From Maricaulis sp034670125 (lineage in GTDB: Bacteria > Pseudomonadota > Alphaproteobacteria > Caulobacterales > Maricaulaceae): a stretch of 64,000 bases of DNA. The notes under the pieces were generated by a model that made no database searches, had not been told where the DNA came from, and saw only the letters and a list, made by a program, of their open reading frames with translations. The stretch covers positions 310,001-374,000 of the forward strand of contig NZ_JAXMOC010000002.1 in assembly GCF_034670125.1 (NCBI RefSeq). Direction: 5' to 3'. This document shows, in pieces, positions 41,546 to 50,474 of this stretch (positions are counted from its first letter, which is position 1; every line of letters begins with the position of its first letter). Made by a program: the position numbers and the translations under genes.

Positions 41546-42418
41546 TTAGGCTTCGGTCTTGTCAGATTCGGATGACGTGTCCGTGGCAGCCGCTTCGGCG
41601 TCGGCAGCCGGAGCGTCCTCAGCCGCCGGGGCGGCTTCGGCCGGAGCTTCAGCCGGAGCTTCGGCTTCGACCAAGGTCTCGACCGGTGCTTCGGCTTCGC
41701 CCAGGTCCATGCCCATCGCCAGCTGGCTGTCGCCCATGCCGTCCAGAACGGCGTCGGCGATCAGGTCGCAATACAGCGAGATGGCGCGGCTGGCGTCATC
41801 ATTGCCCGGGATCGGGAAGTCAACGAGGTCCGGATCGCAATTGGTGTCGACCACGGCGATGACCGGAATGCCGAGCTTCTTGGCTTCCTGGATGGCGATG
41901 CCCTCCTTGTTCGTGTCGATCACGAACATCAGGTCCGGCGTGCCGCCCATGTCCTTGATACCGCCCAGCGAACGATCGAGCTTCTCGCGCTCGCGGGTCA
42001 GCATCAGCTGTTCTTTCTTGGTCAGGCCGGCCATGCCGCCCTCATTCTCGAACATGCCTTCCAGCTCGCGCAGGCGGGCGATGGAGTTCGAGATGGTGCG
42101 CCAATTGGTCAGCGTACCGCCGAGCCAGCGCTGGTTCATGTAGTACTGGGCGCAGCGACCTGCAGCCTGGGCCAGCGGATCCTGAGCCTGGCGCTTGGTG
42201 CCGACGAACAGCACGCGACCGCCCTTGGCAGCCGTCTCGCGCACTTTCACCAGGGCCTGGTGCAGCAGCGGTACGGTCTGGGACAGATCGATGATGTGAA
42301 TGTTGGACCGCTCGCCAAAGATGAAATCCTTCATCTTCGGGTTCCAGCGGTGGGTCTGGTGTCCAAAGTGACAACCAGCTTCGAGCAGCTGACGCATGCT
42401 GAAATCGGGGAGAGCCAT
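41546..42418 (-). CDS. rpsB: 30S ribosomal protein S2
   Basis: 290 residues. Standard S2 features: FSMRQLLEAGCHFGHQTHRWNPKM, FVGTKRQAQDPLAQAAG, YYMNQRWLGGTLTNWRTI and VIAVVDTNCDPDLVDFPIPGNDDASRAI. The C-terminus carries an extra tail of about 50 residues made almost only of Ala, Glu, Pro, Asp and Ser (from about 240), longer than in E. coli (241 residues in total) but common in alphaproteobacteria. ATG 42418 is preceded by AAGGAAAA; the frame to 42460 adds 14 residues not found in S2. Confidence 0.96.
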   Translation of the reverse strand: MALPDFSMRQLLEAGCHFGHQTHRWNPKMKDFIFGERSNIHIIDLSQTVPLLHQALVKVRETAAKGGRVLFVGTKRQAQDPLAQAAGRCAQYYMNQRWLGGTLTNWRTISNSIARLRELEGMFENEGGMAGLTKKEQLMLTREREKLDRSLGGIKDMGGTPDLMFVIDTNKEGIAIQEAKKLGIPVIAVVDTNCDPDLVDFPIPGNDDASRAISLYCDLIADAVLDGMGDSQLAMGMDLGEAEAPVETLVEAEAPAEAPAEAAPAAEDAPAADAEAAATDTSSESDKTEA

Positions 42419-42600
42419 CGTGTTTTCCTTTTCCGGTTGGCCTCCACGGGGCGGAGTCACCTGCCTGAACAGATGACACCGGAGCGTCAGGTCAGAAAAC
42501 CGGACGTAGCCCCGTGTGCGTGATGGCGCGGCTTATAGGCGCGCAAGGGCAGGTTGGCAAGCGCGGTCAGACAGGACCGCAGCATTGCCAACACACCGGA

Positions 42601-42650
42601 TTGATCGGAAACACGCCGGCGTGTGTCAAACGCGCCCCGGTGGGCGCGTC
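42601..42650 (-). promoter_or_regulatory. Candidate rpsB promoter region with hairpin and 14-base palindrome
   Basis: Read on the minus strand: a 7-base perfect hairpin (CGCGCCC / GGGCGCG, 42631-42648) after the upstream gene, then TTGACA (42629-42624) as a good -35, then the perfect palindrome ACACGCCGGCGTGT (42611-42624) inside the spacer. The -10 (GATCAA at 17 bases) is poor. It lies about 190 bases before rpsB. The palindrome could be an operator; this is inference. Confidence 0.35.
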
Positions 42651-42689
42651 CGAACGCGGTGCATTGCCCGTCGCGCGCCGCGCCGCACG

Positions 42690-43142
42690 CTATTCGACCG
42701 GAGCCATTGCTGGCGAAACCGAGGCATGATCGGCCACATAATACCAGCGGCCGTCGATGCGGGCCTGGACATCCATGAACCGCCCCGTCAACACGAATGG
42801 CTCACCACCGCCTGCCGGGGTCTGGGTCATCGTCCACACGCCCCAAGCCGCATGGGTATCATCGACGTCGACAGACCCGTGCGGCTCGATTACCAGGGCG
42901 ATGTCATCGAAGGCATCGAAAAACCCCTGCCAGTCGGCTGCGATCGCCTCGCGGCCACGGACATGATCGGTGCCCGGACCGTAGCTGTCGGCATCCTCGG
43001 TATAGAGCTGGGCCAGTGCCGACGCGTCCTCCGAACTGATCGCCGTGATGAAGGCTTCAAGCAGCGCGTCCGGCGTCTCCTGAGCCTGCGCTGCGCTCCC
43101 AAGCCCGACCGCCAAGACGGCCGCTAGCCAAAAACGATTCAT
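42690..43142 (-). CDS. Exported NTF2-like (SnoaL/DUF4440-type) protein
   Basis: A 150-residue protein with a clear signal peptide (MNRFWLAAVLAVGLGSAAQAQ) and a mature NTF2-like domain: ALLEAFITAISSEDASALAQLYTEDADSYGPG, then GREAIAADWQGFFDAF, GVWTMTQTPAGGGEPFVLTGRFMDV and DGRWYYVADHAS. The family binds or isomerises small hydrophobic compounds; no substrate can be named. Periplasmic localisation is inferred. It stands between dnaE (upstream) and rpsB, probably with its own promoter. Confidence 0.85.
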   Translation of the reverse strand: MNRFWLAAVLAVGLGSAAQAQETPDALLEAFITAISSEDASALAQLYTEDADSYGPGTDHVRGREAIAADWQGFFDAFDDIALVIEPHGSVDVDDTHAAWGVWTMTQTPAGGGEPFVLTGRFMDVQARIDGRWYYVADHASVSPAMAPVE

Positions 43143-43236
43143 GGATCAATCCCTCCGCAAAATGCGAGCATCCGCTGCATGAAGGCCTCGCGCAACCGAA
43201 AACATCCCGGCCGCGGCCAAAGCGGCATCGCCCCGG

Positions 43237-46200
43237 TCAGGCCGTCTCCACGGACGCGACGCCCTTGACCCCTTTCAGGGCGGCCTGCAGGGCGGCGTCG
43301 GCAGAATGGCGGCCGGGCAGACGCATTTCGATTTCCCCCCCATCGCGCAACGGCAACAAGAGGTCGACCACAGCGTCATGGCTGGCATCCTTGCGCCCGT
43401 TCGCCCGCTCGAGGCGCGCATGAATGCCGGCCAGCGCGGCAGCGGTGTCGAGGCGAATCCGCAACCGTTCGGCGGAGACCTTGGTGTCCAGTGGCTCGAT
43501 CTTGTCGGCGAAGAAGGAAATCTGTTCGTCGCGCTCATCGACCCGGCAATTGACCATCACCGCCTGACCGCTATCGAGAATGTCGCGCGAACTGACCAGC
43601 AGATCGGAATTGACGAAGACCTCGAACTCCCCGGTCGGGTCAGACAGGGTGGTCCAGGCGAAACGCTCGCCATTCTTGTTGGAGACCCGCTCCTGGCGCC
43701 GCCGCACCATGCCGGCCAGACGCAGGGCCGTGGCACCGTCGGCGACGCGGGCCGGCGCTTCAGCGAAGAAGACCACGCCGCGCCCGGCCAGGTGTTCGGC
43801 CAGATCATCGAGCGGGTGTCCGGACAGGTAGAAACCGATTGCCGACAATTCGGCGTCGAGACGCTGGGTCGCGGTCCAGGGGTCGGGCTCGGGCAGGCGC
43901 GGCCGCGCCAGCTGGGCCTCCTCGCCGCCACCGCCGAACAGGCTGGCCTGGGCGCTCTCGCGCTGCTCGGCGGCATGCTGGGCCATCGAGATCAGGGTTT
44001 CCGCCGAGGCCATGACCCGGGCCCGGTCGGGATCAAGACTGTCAAAGGCGCCGGCCTTGGCGAGGTTTTCAAACGTGCGCTTGTTGACCTGGCGCGGATC
44101 GACGCGCTCGGCGAAATCATAGAGATCGCGGAAGGGGCCGTTCGCTTCACGTTCGCCGACGATATGTTCCATCGCCACAAAGCCGACATTGCGGATGGCC
44201 CCGAGGGCAAAGCGGATCGTCCCCTCCTCGACCGAGAAGTCGGCCTGGGACGCATTCACGTCCGGCGGCCGCACGTCCAGCTTCATGCGCCGCACCTCCT
44301 GGAAGAAGGCGGACAGCTTGTCGGTATTGGCGGCATCCAGCGACATCAGCGCCGCCATGAATTCGACCGGGTAATTGGCCTTCAGATAGCCGGTCCGGTA
44401 GGCGATGGCGGCGTAGGCGGCGGCGTGGGACTTGTTGAAGCCATAGCCGGCGAACTCGGCGACCAGCTCGAAGATGTAGGAGGCTTTTTCGCGGCTGACG
44501 CCCTTGGCCTCGGCGCCTTCGAGGAAACGGACCTTCTGCTTGTCCATCTCCTCTTTCTTCTTCTTGCCCATGGCGCGGCGCAGAAGGTCGGCCTCGCCGA
44601 GCGAGTAGCCGGACAGGATCTGGGCGATCTGCATCACCTGTTCCTGGTAGATGATGACGCCATAGGTTTCCGACAGCACGCCTTCGAGATCCGGGTGCAG
44701 ATTATCGACCTCGGCGCGCCCGAACTTCCGGTCGACATAAACGTCGATATTCTTCATCGGGCCCGGTCGATACAGCGAGATCAGGGCGATCAGGTCCTCG
44801 ATCGCATCGGGCTTCATCTTCTTGAGCGTGTCGCGCATGCCGGACGATTCCAGCTGGAACACGCCGATCGCATGACCGGATTGAAGCAGGTCAAAAGTCG
44901 CCTGGTCGTCGAAATCAAGCGCTTCGATATCCGGCACGTCCTTGCCGGCCGAGGCGATATAGCCCAGCGCCCGGGCAATCACGGTCAGGGTTTTCAGGCC
45001 GAGGAAGTCGAACTTCACCAGACCGGCCGGCTCGACCCACTTCATGTTGAACTGGGTGGCGGGAATGTCGGAGCGCGGGTCGCGATAGAGCGGCACCAGT
45101 TCGGACAGCTTGCGGTCACCAATCACCACGCCGGCGGCGTGGGTCGAGGCGTTTCGGTAAAGCCCCTCCAGTTTCAGGGCGACCGTCAGCAGCGTGTCGA
45201 CGGACTCGTCATCGCGGCGCATTTCGCGCAGGCGCGGCTCGATATCGAGGGCCTGGGCCAGGGTGACCGGATTGGCCGGGTTGGCCGGCACCATCTTGGC
45301 GAGCCGGTCGACCAGACCCAGCGGCAACTGCAGGACCCGGCCGGTATCGCGCACCACAGCGCGGGCCTGGAGGGTGCCGAAGGTGATGATCTGGGCGACC
45401 CGGTCGTGACCGTATTGCTCCTGCACATAACGGATCACCTCACCGCGTCGTTCCTGGCAGAAGTCGACGTCGAAGTCGGGCATGGAGACCCGCTCGGGAT
45501 TGAGGAAACGCTCGAACAGAAGACCAAAGCGCAGCGGATCGAGATCGGTGATGGTCAGCGCGTAGGCGACCAGCGAACCGGCGCCCGAGCCCCGCCCCGG
45601 CCCGACAGGAATATCGTTATTCTTGGCCCACTGGATGAAGTCCGAGACGATCAGGAAATAGCCCGGGAACCCCATCTGCTTGATGATGTCGAGCTCGAAA
45701 TCGAGACGGGCCCGATATTCCTCCTCGGGCGCCGCCGCATTGATGCTGGCCAGCCGGTCGGTCAGACCTTCATGGGCGCGCGCGATCAGCTCCTCGACCT
45801 CGGTCCGGCCACCCTCGGTCGGGAAGCTGGGCAGGATCGGCGCGTGTGTGCGCACACGGAAGGCGCAGCGGCGGGCAATCTCGATCGTGTTGGCCAGCGC
45901 TTCCGGCAGGTCGGCAAAACGCGCATTCATCTCTTCCGGCGTGGTCAGATAATGATCCGCCGTGACCCGACGCCGGTCAGTGACCGAGACGAAGGAACTC
46001 TCCGAGATGCACAACAAGGCGTCATGGGCCTTGTGCATCGACGCGTCCGGGAAATAGGCCTCATTGGTCGCCACCAGCGGCAGATCGCGCGCATAAGCCT
46101 GGCCGACCAGCCAGGTCTCGGCTTCGAGCTCGACTTCAAGACCGTGACGCTGCAGCTCGACATAAAGCCGATCGCCAAAGGCCGAGGCGAGCTGGTCGAG

Positions 46201-46680
46201 ATAACTGGCCGCTTCGGGCTGCCGACCGCCCGTGACCAGACGATTGAGAAGACCATCCGGCCCGCCGGTCAGGGCGATCAGCCCGGCCGCGTGATCGAGC
46301 ACCAGGCTGAACGGGATGTGCGGCTCTTCCGACCCGTCGACATCCAGATAGGCGGCGCTGGAAAGCGCCATCAGATTGCCATAGCCGACCTCGTCCTGGG
46401 CCAGCAGGACCAAAGTCCCGTCCGGCTCGGCACGCTCGCCGGGATGCGGATCCGCCAGACGGACTTTCAGCGTGCAGCCGACAATCGGCTGGACGCCCGC
46501 CCCGGACAGGACCTCGGAGAACTCAAGCGCTCCAAAAAGATTATTGGTGTCCGTCAGCGCGATCGCGGGCATGCCATGGGTCTGGCAGGCCTCGACCATT
46601 TTCGGCATGCGGATCGCGCCCTCGAGCACGGAGTAAGGCGACCGAACCCGCAAATGCACAAAGGGTAGCTGCGCGGCCAT
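43237..46680 (-). CDS. dnaE: DNA polymerase III subunit alpha (DnaE1)
   Basis: Replicative polymerase, 1147 residues. N-terminal PHP domain (FVHLRVRSPYSVLEGAI, ALTDTNNLFGALEF), C-family polymerase palm with the catalytic acidic motif PDFDVDFCQERRGEVIRYVQEQYG near residue 400 and GRGSGAGSLVAYAL just before it, the fingers segment FNKSHAAAYAAIAYRTGYLK, then a helix-hairpin-helix and an OB-fold domain (about 990-1070, ALRLAGMVRRRQER). Start ATG 46680 has GGGAGAG upstream; the frame to 46758 adds 26 residues with no homology pattern. The SOS-regulated 31-codon gene lies 129 bases upstream on the same strand. Confidence 0.97.
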   Translation of the reverse strand: MAAQLPFVHLRVRSPYSVLEGAIRMPKMVEACQTHGMPAIALTDTNNLFGALEFSEVLSGAGVQPIVGCTLKVRLADPHPGERAEPDGTLVLLAQDEVGYGNLMALSSAAYLDVDGSEEPHIPFSLVLDHAAGLIALTGGPDGLLNRLVTGGRQPEAASYLDQLASAFGDRLYVELQRHGLEVELEAETWLVGQAYARDLPLVATNEAYFPDASMHKAHDALLCISESSFVSVTDRRRVTADHYLTTPEEMNARFADLPEALANTIEIARRCAFRVRTHAPILPSFPTEGGRTEVEELIARAHEGLTDRLASINAAAPEEEYRARLDFELDIIKQMGFPGYFLIVSDFIQWAKNNDIPVGPGRGSGAGSLVAYALTITDLDPLRFGLLFERFLNPERVSMPDFDVDFCQERRGEVIRYVQEQYGHDRVAQIITFGTLQARAVVRDTGRVLQLPLGLVDRLAKMVPANPANPVTLAQALDIEPRLREMRRDDESVDTLLTVALKLEGLYRNASTHAAGVVIGDRKLSELVPLYRDPRSDIPATQFNMKWVEPAGLVKFDFLGLKTLTVIARALGYIASAGKDVPDIEALDFDDQATFDLLQSGHAIGVFQLESSGMRDTLKKMKPDAIEDLIALISLYRPGPMKNIDVYVDRKFGRAEVDNLHPDLEGVLSETYGVIIYQEQVMQIAQILSGYSLGEADLLRRAMGKKKKEEMDKQKVRFLEGAEAKGVSREKASYIFELVAEFAGYGFNKSHAAAYAAIAYRTGYLKANYPVEFMAALMSLDAANTDKLSAFFQEVRRMKLDVRPPDVNASQADFSVEEGTIRFALGAIRNVGFVAMEHIVGEREANGPFRDLYDFAERVDPRQVNKRTFENLAKAGAFDSLDPDRARVMASAETLISMAQHAAEQRESAQASLFGGGGEEAQLARPRLPEPDPWTATQRLDAELSAIGFYLSGHPLDDLAEHLAGRGVVFFAEAPARVADGATALRLAGMVRRRQERVSNKNGERFAWTTLSDPTGEFEVFVNSDLLVSSRDILDSGQAVMVNCRVDERDEQISFFADKIEPLDTKVSAERLRIRLDTAAALAGIHARLERANGRKDASHDAVVDLLLPLRDGGEIEMRLPGRHSADAALQAALKGVKGVASVETA

Positions 46681-46809
46681 CCCACTCTCCCGAATCGGTC
46701 CCGGTCCTGCCTGGACCATGAACACCGCATCGGGCCGACACCCGGCCCGACCACTCACCGGATCAGCACTGCGAGCACTCCCCGGGTCAGTCGGACCAGC
46801 ATAGACGGT

Positions 46810-46905
46810 TCAGACTGCGCCGAGAACCGATCCCCACATCGCGATCATCCAGGCAAAGCCCAAAACGGCAGTGGCGGCAGACACATCTTGAACAACGCGG
46901 CGCAT
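46810..46905 (-). CDS. LexA-controlled 31-residue membrane peptide, SidA-like candidate
   Basis: A complete small gene of 32 codons, ATG 46905 to TGA 46810. GGAGA lies five bases before the ATG. The product has a short charged N-terminus (MRRVVQD) and then one hydrophobic span from residue 9 to the end (SAATAVLGFAWM, then IAMWGSVLGAV), so a single membrane-spanning peptide with a very short outer end. The promoter at 46938-46966 carries two perfect LexA boxes. Caulobacter SidA is a 29-residue, LexA-repressed inner-membrane peptide that blocks division through FtsW/FtsN; as I recall, its gene also lies next to dnaE. Homology to SidA is inferred from size, topology, control and location, not from alignment. 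Confidence 0.75.
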   Translation of the reverse strand: MRRVVQDVSAATAVLGFAWMIAMWGSVLGAV

Positions 46906-46926
46906 GGCTATCTCCCCAACAACTAT

Positions 46927-46941
46927 GTTCGCCCTTTGTTC
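46927..46941. promoter_or_regulatory. LexA box 1 of the small SOS gene
   Basis: GTTC-GCCCTTT-GTTC, a perfect alphaproteobacterial LexA box, overlapping the -10 and the likely transcript start. Confidence 0.85.
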
Positions 46942-46966
46942 TATGCGGCGACGAGCAAAGCGTCAA
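46938..46966 (-). promoter_or_regulatory. Promoter of the small SOS gene
   Basis: Minus strand: -35 TTGACG (46966-46961), 17-base spacer, -10 TAGAAC (46943-46938). Both hexamers and the spacing are identical to the lexA promoter at 21095-21123. The predicted transcript start is near 46930, about 25 bases before the ATG. Confidence 0.75.
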
Positions 46967-46973
46967 GGCATTT

Positions 46974-46988
46974 GTTCCGATTTTGTTC
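46974..46988. promoter_or_regulatory. LexA box 2 of the small SOS gene
   Basis: GTTC-CGATTTT-GTTC, a second perfect LexA box, eight bases upstream of the -35 and 47 bases from box 1 (start to start), between the lolD stop and the promoter. Confidence 0.85.
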
Positions 46989-47008
46989 TACTTGGTCGAA
47001 CGCCTGGC

Positions 47009-47698
47009 TCAGGCAGGCTCATAGGGCGTCAGATGCCCGTCCGCGAAAGTCAGGATGCGGTCCATGCGTCCGGCCAGTTCGTGATTATGGGTCGCGACCA
47101 GCGCAGCGGCCCCCTCGGCCCGGACCGTATCCCGAAAGGCTGCAAACACCGTGTCAGAGGTATCCGGATCGAGATTGCCGGTCGGCTCGTCGGCCAGCAG
47201 GACATGCGGTGCATTGGCGAGCGCCCGGGCAATCGCCACGCGTTGCTGCTCTCCACCGGACAGCTGCGATGGCTGATGGAGGAGCCGCTCGGCCAGGCCC
47301 AGCCGGGTCAGCAACTCTTCCGCCCTCTGGCGCGCCTTGCCCGAGGGAACGCCGGCGATCAGCTGGGGCAGGACAATGTTCTCCAGCGCGTCGAATTCCG
47401 GCAGCAGATGGTGGAATTGATAGACGAAACCGATATCGCGGCGGCGGATGGCGGTGCGGGCACGGTCATCCAGATCGCGCGTGGCCTGTCCCCTCACCCG
47501 CACTTCACCGGCGTCGGGGCGTTCCAGCAATCCGGCAGCATGCAGCAAGGAGGACTTGCCGGACCCTGACGGTCCGACCAGCCCGACGATCTCGCCTGGT
47601 GCGAGCGCCAGGCTGGCACCGCGCAGGACCGGCAGCTCGCCGGCTTCGGTGACATAAGTACGATCAATGGCGTCAAGCTCGAGGACGAAATCACTCAT
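47009..47698 (-). CDS. lolD: Lipoprotein-releasing ABC transporter ATP-binding protein LolD
   Basis: ATPase that drives release of outer-membrane lipoproteins from the inner membrane to LolA. It has 229 residues: Walker A GPSGSGKSS at 42-50, Q-loop in VYQFHHLLPEFDALENI, signature LSGGEQQRVAIARAL, Walker B VLLADEPTGNLD and switch histidine in VATHNHEL. The FHHLLPEF(D/S)ALEN pattern is specific to LolD. It overlaps the permease gene by 8 bases. Confidence 0.95.
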   Translation of the reverse strand: MSDFVLELDAIDRTYVTEAGELPVLRGASLALAPGEIVGLVGPSGSGKSSLLHAAGLLERPDAGEVRVRGQATRDLDDRARTAIRRRDIGFVYQFHHLLPEFDALENIVLPQLIAGVPSGKARQRAEELLTRLGLAERLLHQPSQLSGGEQQRVAIARALANAPHVLLADEPTGNLDPDTSDTVFAAFRDTVRAEGAAALVATHNHELAGRMDRILTFADGHLTPYEPA

Positions 47699-49022
47699 AT
47701 CGCAGCGCCTCTACCGGATCGAGACGGGCTGCCCGCCAGGCCGGCGGCAAGGTCACGAGGAGTGAGACTGCCAGCCCGAAGATCGAGATGAAGGCGACCT
47801 CGCCCCAATCCATCTTGGCCGGAATTCGATAGAGGTAATATACGCTCGGATCCCAGACCTGGGCGCCGGTCGTCCAGGTGATGAAGTCCTGAATTGGACC
47901 GATGAAGGTCACGAACAGGATGCCCAGAGTCAGCCCGGCCAGCGTGCCCGCCATGCCGATACTGGCACCGACGATCAGGAAGACCCGCATGATCGAGGCC
48001 TGGGTCGCCCCCATCGTGCGCAGGATGGCGATGTCGCGCGACTTGTTCTTCACCAGCATGACCAGGCCGGAAATGATATTCATTGCGGCAATCGCCACGA
48101 CGATCGACAGGATCAGGCGCATCGCTGTGCGCTCGAATTGCAGTGCGTTGAAAAAGGCCGGATCGAGCCTTGTATAGTCGTAGACAGCCGCATTCGGGCC
48201 CGCGATCGCGCGGATCGGGTCAACATAGAGCGGCGCCTGTTCGGCATCGTCGAGACGCACCTGGATCAAGTCCACATCATCACCCCGCACGAAGAACAAC
48301 TGCCCCTGTTCCAACGGCATGTAGGCAAGACTGTCATCGATGGTGGAGACGCCAGCGGCCAGGATGGCGCCGACATAATAGGCTTTCTGCTGCGGCCGCG
48401 CCCCGAAGGCGGAAGGGGCTGCGCGGGCCGACAGGAAGGTCACGCGGTCGCCGACATTGACCCCGAGCCGGCGGGCCACGCCGGTACCGAGGACGATCAC
48501 ATCGCCGCCATTGCGGCCGGTGCCAAACTCCGACAGGTCTCCCTGGGTCAAGCCGGTCCGGCTGCGTGGATCTTCACCGGAACGGATGACGTCCATCTCG
48601 GCGAGGTCCTGCGGGCGCACGGCGAGGACCTGGAGGAAGCTCTCATACCGGTCAGAGGTCGCCATCACCTGGCCGGAAATGACCGGATCAGCACTGGACA
48701 CGCCGGTCATGGCCTCGATTTCGACGAGCAGGCGATCAACTTCGTCGGCGGGAATTTCCCGCGTATCAACATAGACATGCGGCTGAAAGCCGAGAAGTTG
48801 ACTGAACAATTCAGCCCGGAAGCCGTTCATGATCGACATGACGGCAATCAGGCCGGTTACCGCCAGCGCGATCCCGCCAAAGGATATCCAGGCAATCAGC
48901 GCCACCCCGCCATGTTTGCGACGCGAACGCAGATAACGAAAGGCGAGCAGGAACTCATAAGGGCTGAACGGCCGTGCGCCGCTGCCATCACCAACACCCG
49001 TCCCGCCAGCCGCCTCAGACAT
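47691..49022 (-). CDS. lolC: Lipoprotein-releasing system permease LolC/LolE (single fused-type LolF)
   Basis: A 443-residue membrane subunit of the Lol exporter: one helix near the N-terminus (about 38-62, GGVALIAWISFGGIALAVTGLIAVMSIMNG), a large periplasmic domain, and three C-terminal helices (FtsX-like: IVVAIAAMNIISGLVMLV, VFLIVGASIGMAGTLAGLTLGILF, VAFISIFGLAVSLLVTLPPAW). Alphaproteobacteria usually have one such subunit acting as a homodimer in place of LolC plus LolE, and only one is seen here. The start MSEAAGG (49022) overlaps the proS end by 8 bases. Confidence 0.93.
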   Translation of the reverse strand: MSEAAGGTGVGDGSGARPFSPYEFLLAFRYLRSRRKHGGVALIAWISFGGIALAVTGLIAVMSIMNGFRAELFSQLLGFQPHVYVDTREIPADEVDRLLVEIEAMTGVSSADPVISGQVMATSDRYESFLQVLAVRPQDLAEMDVIRSGEDPRSRTGLTQGDLSEFGTGRNGGDVIVLGTGVARRLGVNVGDRVTFLSARAAPSAFGARPQQKAYYVGAILAAGVSTIDDSLAYMPLEQGQLFFVRGDDVDLIQVRLDDAEQAPLYVDPIRAIAGPNAAVYDYTRLDPAFFNALQFERTAMRLILSIVVAIAAMNIISGLVMLVKNKSRDIAILRTMGATQASIMRVFLIVGASIGMAGTLAGLTLGILFVTFIGPIQDFITWTTGAQVWDPSVYYLYRIPAKMDWGEVAFISIFGLAVSLLVTLPPAWRAARLDPVEALRYE

Positions 49023-50349
49023 CGCTGAACGCCCCTTCGGCGAGCCGGCTGACCGCATCCTCGGGCGACAGTTCGTGGGTTTCGCCGGTCCGCCGGATCT
49101 TCAGCTCGATCTTGCCCTCTTTCAAGCCGCGTGGTCCGATCACGAGCTGGTAAGGCAAACCGATCAGGTCGGCGGTCGCGAACTTGGCACCGGCGCGGTT
49201 GTCCGTGTCGTCATAGAGCGGATCGAGACCCGCCTTCACCAGGCCCTGGTAGGCGGTCTCGCAGGCGGCATCGCAGGCCTCATCGCCGACGCGCATATTG
49301 ATGATGCCCGCCCCGAACGGAGCAACGCTCTCAGGCCAGATACAGCCTTTCTCGTCATGATGCGCTTCGATGATCGCGCCCAGCAGACGCGACACACCGA
49401 CCCCATAAGAGCCCATATGGACCGGGCGCGGCTGACCGTCCTGGTGCTGGACCGTGGCCTTCATCGGCTCGGAATATTTGGTGCCGAAATTGAAGATATG
49501 GCCAACCTCGATGCCGCGGGCCGACAGCTGGCGGTCGGCCGGAACGGCGGCAAAGGCGTCGGGCTGGTGCATTTCCTCGGTGGCGGCATAGAGCGCCGTG
49601 CGCTGGTCCACCAGCGGCTGCAGGTCGCCGTCGAAATCGACATCGAGACCGGGCGCTCCCATCTCGACCAGATCTGCATGACAAAAGACCTCGCTCTCGC
49701 CGGTCTCGGCCAGAACGATGAATTCATGGCTGAGATCGCCGCCGATCGGACCGGTATCGGCCTGCATCGGCACGGCCTTCAGCCCGAGCCGCGCGAATGT
49801 GTTGAGATAGGCCACGAACATGCGGTTGTAGGACCGCCGCGCCGCCGCCTCGTCGACATCAAAGGAATAGGCATCCTTCATCAGGAATTCGCGACCGCGC
49901 ATGACGCCAAAACGGGGCCGGCGCTCGTCGCGGAATTTCCACTGGATATGATAGAGGAGCTTGGGAACATCCTTGTAGGACTTGCAATAGGACCGGAAGA
50001 TGTCGGTGATCATCTCCTCATTGGTCGGCCCGAACAGCATGTCGCGATCATGGCGGTCGGTGATGCGCAGCATCTCGTCCCCATAGTCGTCATACCGGCC
50101 GCTCTCGCGCCACAGGTCGGCAGGCTGGATGGTCGGCATCAACAGCTCGACCGCACCGGCCCGGTCCTGTTCCTCGCGCACAATCTGCTCGATTTTCCTG
50201 AGCACACGATGGCCCAGTGGCAGCCAGGCATAAATACCGGCGGCCTCCTGCTTGATCATGCCGGCGCGCAGCATCAGCTGGTGCGAAACGATCTCGGCGT
50301 CGGACGGGGTTTCCTTGAGGACGGGCAGGAAATAGCGGGACAGGCGCAT
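49015..50349 (-). CDS. proS: Prolyl-tRNA synthetase (short alphaproteobacterial form)
   Basis: Class II synthetase, 444 residues, much shorter than the 570-residue E. coli enzyme because the INS editing domain between motifs 2 and 3 is absent, as is usual in alphaproteobacteria. The start MRLSRYFLPVLKETPSDAEIVSHQLMLRAGMI is typical; motif 2 (WKFRDERRPRFGVMRGREFLMKDAYSFD) and the C-terminal anticodon domain (LVIGPRGLKEGKIELKIR) are present. Mischarged Ala-tRNA-Pro would need a separate YbaK/ProXp deacylase, which is not in the window. Confidence 0.95.
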   Translation of the reverse strand: MRLSRYFLPVLKETPSDAEIVSHQLMLRAGMIKQEAAGIYAWLPLGHRVLRKIEQIVREEQDRAGAVELLMPTIQPADLWRESGRYDDYGDEMLRITDRHDRDMLFGPTNEEMITDIFRSYCKSYKDVPKLLYHIQWKFRDERRPRFGVMRGREFLMKDAYSFDVDEAAARRSYNRMFVAYLNTFARLGLKAVPMQADTGPIGGDLSHEFIVLAETGESEVFCHADLVEMGAPGLDVDFDGDLQPLVDQRTALYAATEEMHQPDAFAAVPADRQLSARGIEVGHIFNFGTKYSEPMKATVQHQDGQPRPVHMGSYGVGVSRLLGAIIEAHHDEKGCIWPESVAPFGAGIINMRVGDEACDAACETAYQGLVKAGLDPLYDDTDNRAGAKFATADLIGLPYQLVIGPRGLKEGKIELKIRRTGETHELSPEDAVSRLAEGAFSDV

Positions 50350-50474
50350 GGGGCGATTCCGGTGGGTTGGTGTTTGACGCCCATTAGACCGGGTGAGCCG
50401 CGTAATACAAGGCGGCAAGCTGCCCGGTTAGCAGGGACCAGCACCCGCTCACACCCGACACCTGCGCGCCAACC

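Noticed and set aside
43306..46668. 1120-codon open frame on the plus strand opposite dnaE
   Set aside because: It mirrors dnaE codon by codon; long antisense frames are expected in GC-rich coding DNA. The translation has no family pattern, and dnaE is certain.
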